A stretch of DNA of 64,000 bases from Sulfurovum sp. (GTDB lineage: Bacteria > Campylobacterota > Campylobacteria > Campylobacterales > Sulfurovaceae). Of this stretch, positions 62,919 through 64,000 are shown one piece after another. The notes below the pieces were generated by a model. The model was not told the origin of the DNA. It searched no databases and worked only from the letters and a program-made list of their open reading frames with translations. The stretch covers positions 62,001 to 126,000 of the forward strand of contig JALTVI010000018.1 in assembly GCA_027049035.1 (NCBI GenBank), written 5' to 3'. Positions within the stretch are counted from its first letter, which is position 1. Each line of letters starts with the position of its first letter. The position numbers and the translations under genes were made by a program.

Positions 62919-64000
62919 TATATCCGCCTTCTTTCAGATACTGGTCCTTGGTCATCAGGTGCAGGTCCGATTTCATCATATCGTTGACGAGCTCTTCGAG
63001 TTTATATTCGCGTTTCCATCCCAGTTTCTGTTCGGCTTTGGTCGGGTCACCGATGAGCAGGTCGACCTCTGTCGGACGGAAGTAGCGCGGGTCGACGGCG
63101 ACGACCGTCGTTCCGACTAAATCTTGAATGTTGAATGTTGAATTTTGAATGACAGCGTTTGCTCTTTCTACGTCAACAGATTTGACGATACCGACTTCAT
63201 CGATGCCTTCACCTTTGAACTCCAGTTCGATGCCGACATAGGCGAAGGCCATGCGTACAAAGTCTCTGACCGCGGTGGTGACGCCTGTGGCGATGACCCA
63301 GTCTTCGGGTTCGTCCGCCTGGAGGATCATCCACATCATTTTGACGTAGTCCTTCGCATGTCCCCAGTCACGCTTGGCATCGAGGTTGCCCAGGTAGAGT
63401 TTGTCCTGAAGTCCCAGCGCGATTTTGGATGCTGCACGGGTGATCTTTCTGGTAACGAATGTCTCTCCGCGTACGGGAGACTCATGGTTGAAGAGAATGC
63501 CGTTACAGGCGAACATGTCGTACGCCTCCCGGTAGTTGACGGTGATCCAGTAGGCGTACATCTTGGCGACCGCATAGGGGGAACGCGGGTAGAAAGGGGT
63601 GGTCTCGCTCTGCGGCACCTCCTGCACCTTTCCGAAGAGTTCCGAGGTGGATGCCTGGTAGATGCGTGTCTTCTTCTCGAGGCCGAGCAGACGGACCGCT
63701 TCGAGGATACGCAGTGTCCCCGTCCCGTCTGCATTGGCGACATACTCGGGTGTTTCGAAAGAGACGGCAACATGGCTCATGGCAGCCAGATTGTAGATCT
63801 CGTCGGGCTGTACCTCCTGGATGATCCGTGTCAGGTTCATGGAGTCGGTCATCTCTCCGTAGTGCAGGATGAAGTTCCTGTTCTCGACATGCGGATCCTG
63901 GTAGAGATGGTCGATACGGTCGGTGTTGAAGAGGGACGCCCTTCGTTTAATACCGTGGACGATGTATCCTTTTTTCAGAAGGAATTCTGCTAAGTAAGAG
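62896..64000 (-). CDS. gmd: GDP-mannose 4,6-dehydratase, partial
   Basis: The open frame continues to the window edge, so the N-terminal NAD-binding motif is outside. Visible are [35 protein letters not shown], the catalytic [10 protein letters not shown] (YxxxK) and [14 protein letters not shown]. Four TTGAATG-type heptamers (63124-63151) encode QNSTFNIQD in the variable loop before VDPRYF. The enzyme makes GDP-4-keto-6-deoxymannose for Fcl. Confidence 0.93.
   Translation of the reverse strand, partial: SYLAEFLLKKGYIVHGIKRRASLFNTDRIDHLYQDPHVENRNFILHYGEMTDSMNLTRIIQEVQPDEIYNLAAMSHVAVSFETPEYVANADGTGTLRILEAVRLLGLEKKTRIYQASTSELFGKVQEVPQSETTPFYPRSPYAVAKMYAYWITVNYREAYDMFACNGILFNHESPVRGETFVTRKITRAASKIALGLQDKLYLGNLDAKRDWGHAKDYVKMMWMILQADEPEDWVIATGVTTAVRDFVRMAFAYVGIELEFKGEGIDEVGIVKSVDVERANAVIQNSTFNIQDLVGTTVVAVDPRYFRPTEVDLLIGDPTKAEQKLGWKREYKLEELVNDMMKSDLHLMTKDQYLKEGGYTIMNYFE

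Overview
The window looks like a chromosomal segment of a Campylobacterota (epsilonproteobacterial) species, most likely a Sulfurovum/Sulfurimonas-type chemolithotroph. Indicators are a ThrS that begins directly at the editing domain with no TGS domain, an rsmA-RNase J pair with a long Asn/Arg/Gly-rich RNase J tail, a MutS7-type MutS with a C-terminal HNH domain, and a legionaminic-acid pathway with a PtmE-like GDP-sugar enzyme. No species was assigned by any search.

Layout. 1-8.6 kb holds housekeeping genes (dapF end, Sel1 protein, tRNA-Val, two glycine-zipper lipoproteins, rarA, a pseudouridine synthase, kdsD, rnj, rsmA). 8.7-17.8 kb holds mainly plus-strand metabolic and RNA-modification genes (hisF, a nucleoside phosphorylase-like gene, a cold-shock/Excalibur fusion, rlmN, an RluA-type synthase, purB, nrdA). 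Three parS-like palindromes lie in this part, followed by a tandem-repeat block after purB. 18-28.3 kb holds gltA, an outer-membrane barrel protein, a diguanylate cyclase, thrS-infC, a convergent mutS7 and rpmI-rplT. 28.4-37 kb is accessory: lipoproteins, an HvfA-like Cys peptide with a DoxX (HvfX-like) partner, a GMC oxidoreductase with its small subunit, two secreted repeat paralogues, a metallopeptidase, a globin and a DUF4258/DUF2283 pair. 37-64 kb is a surface-polysaccharide cluster, nearly all on the minus strand. It contains glycosyltransferases, acyltransferases, a deacetylase, a sulfotransferase, a polymerase/ligase, a flippase, the CMP-legionaminate pathway (LegB, C, H, I, G, F and PtmE) and GDP-fucose synthesis (gmd, fcl), interspersed with toxin-antitoxin genes and broken genes.

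How the genes work together. LegB/C/H/G/I make legionaminic acid, LegF activates it with CTP and PtmE supplies the GDP-linked precursor. Gmd and Fcl make GDP-L-fucose. The glycosyltransferases, flippase, polymerase/ligase and decorating enzymes would build and export a glycan carrying these sugars.

The most unusual feature is a set of tandem 7-nt repeats of several word families. They occur between genes, at stop codons and in frame inside genes, where they encode loop insertions in Fcl, Gmd, LegC, a glycosyltransferase and a nucleotidyltransferase. Both four-helix-bundle (S23/bAvd-like) genes in the window are bracketed by inverted arrays of the same heptamer word. In each case the downstream array runs into the 5' coding end of the next gene. 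This resembles a small mobile cassette that I do not recognise as described. Other candidates are a perfect-consensus promoter driving a roughly 66-nt structured RNA with its own terminator, an HvfA/HvfX pair without its maturase, and a roughly 270-bp element with 26-bp inverted ends.
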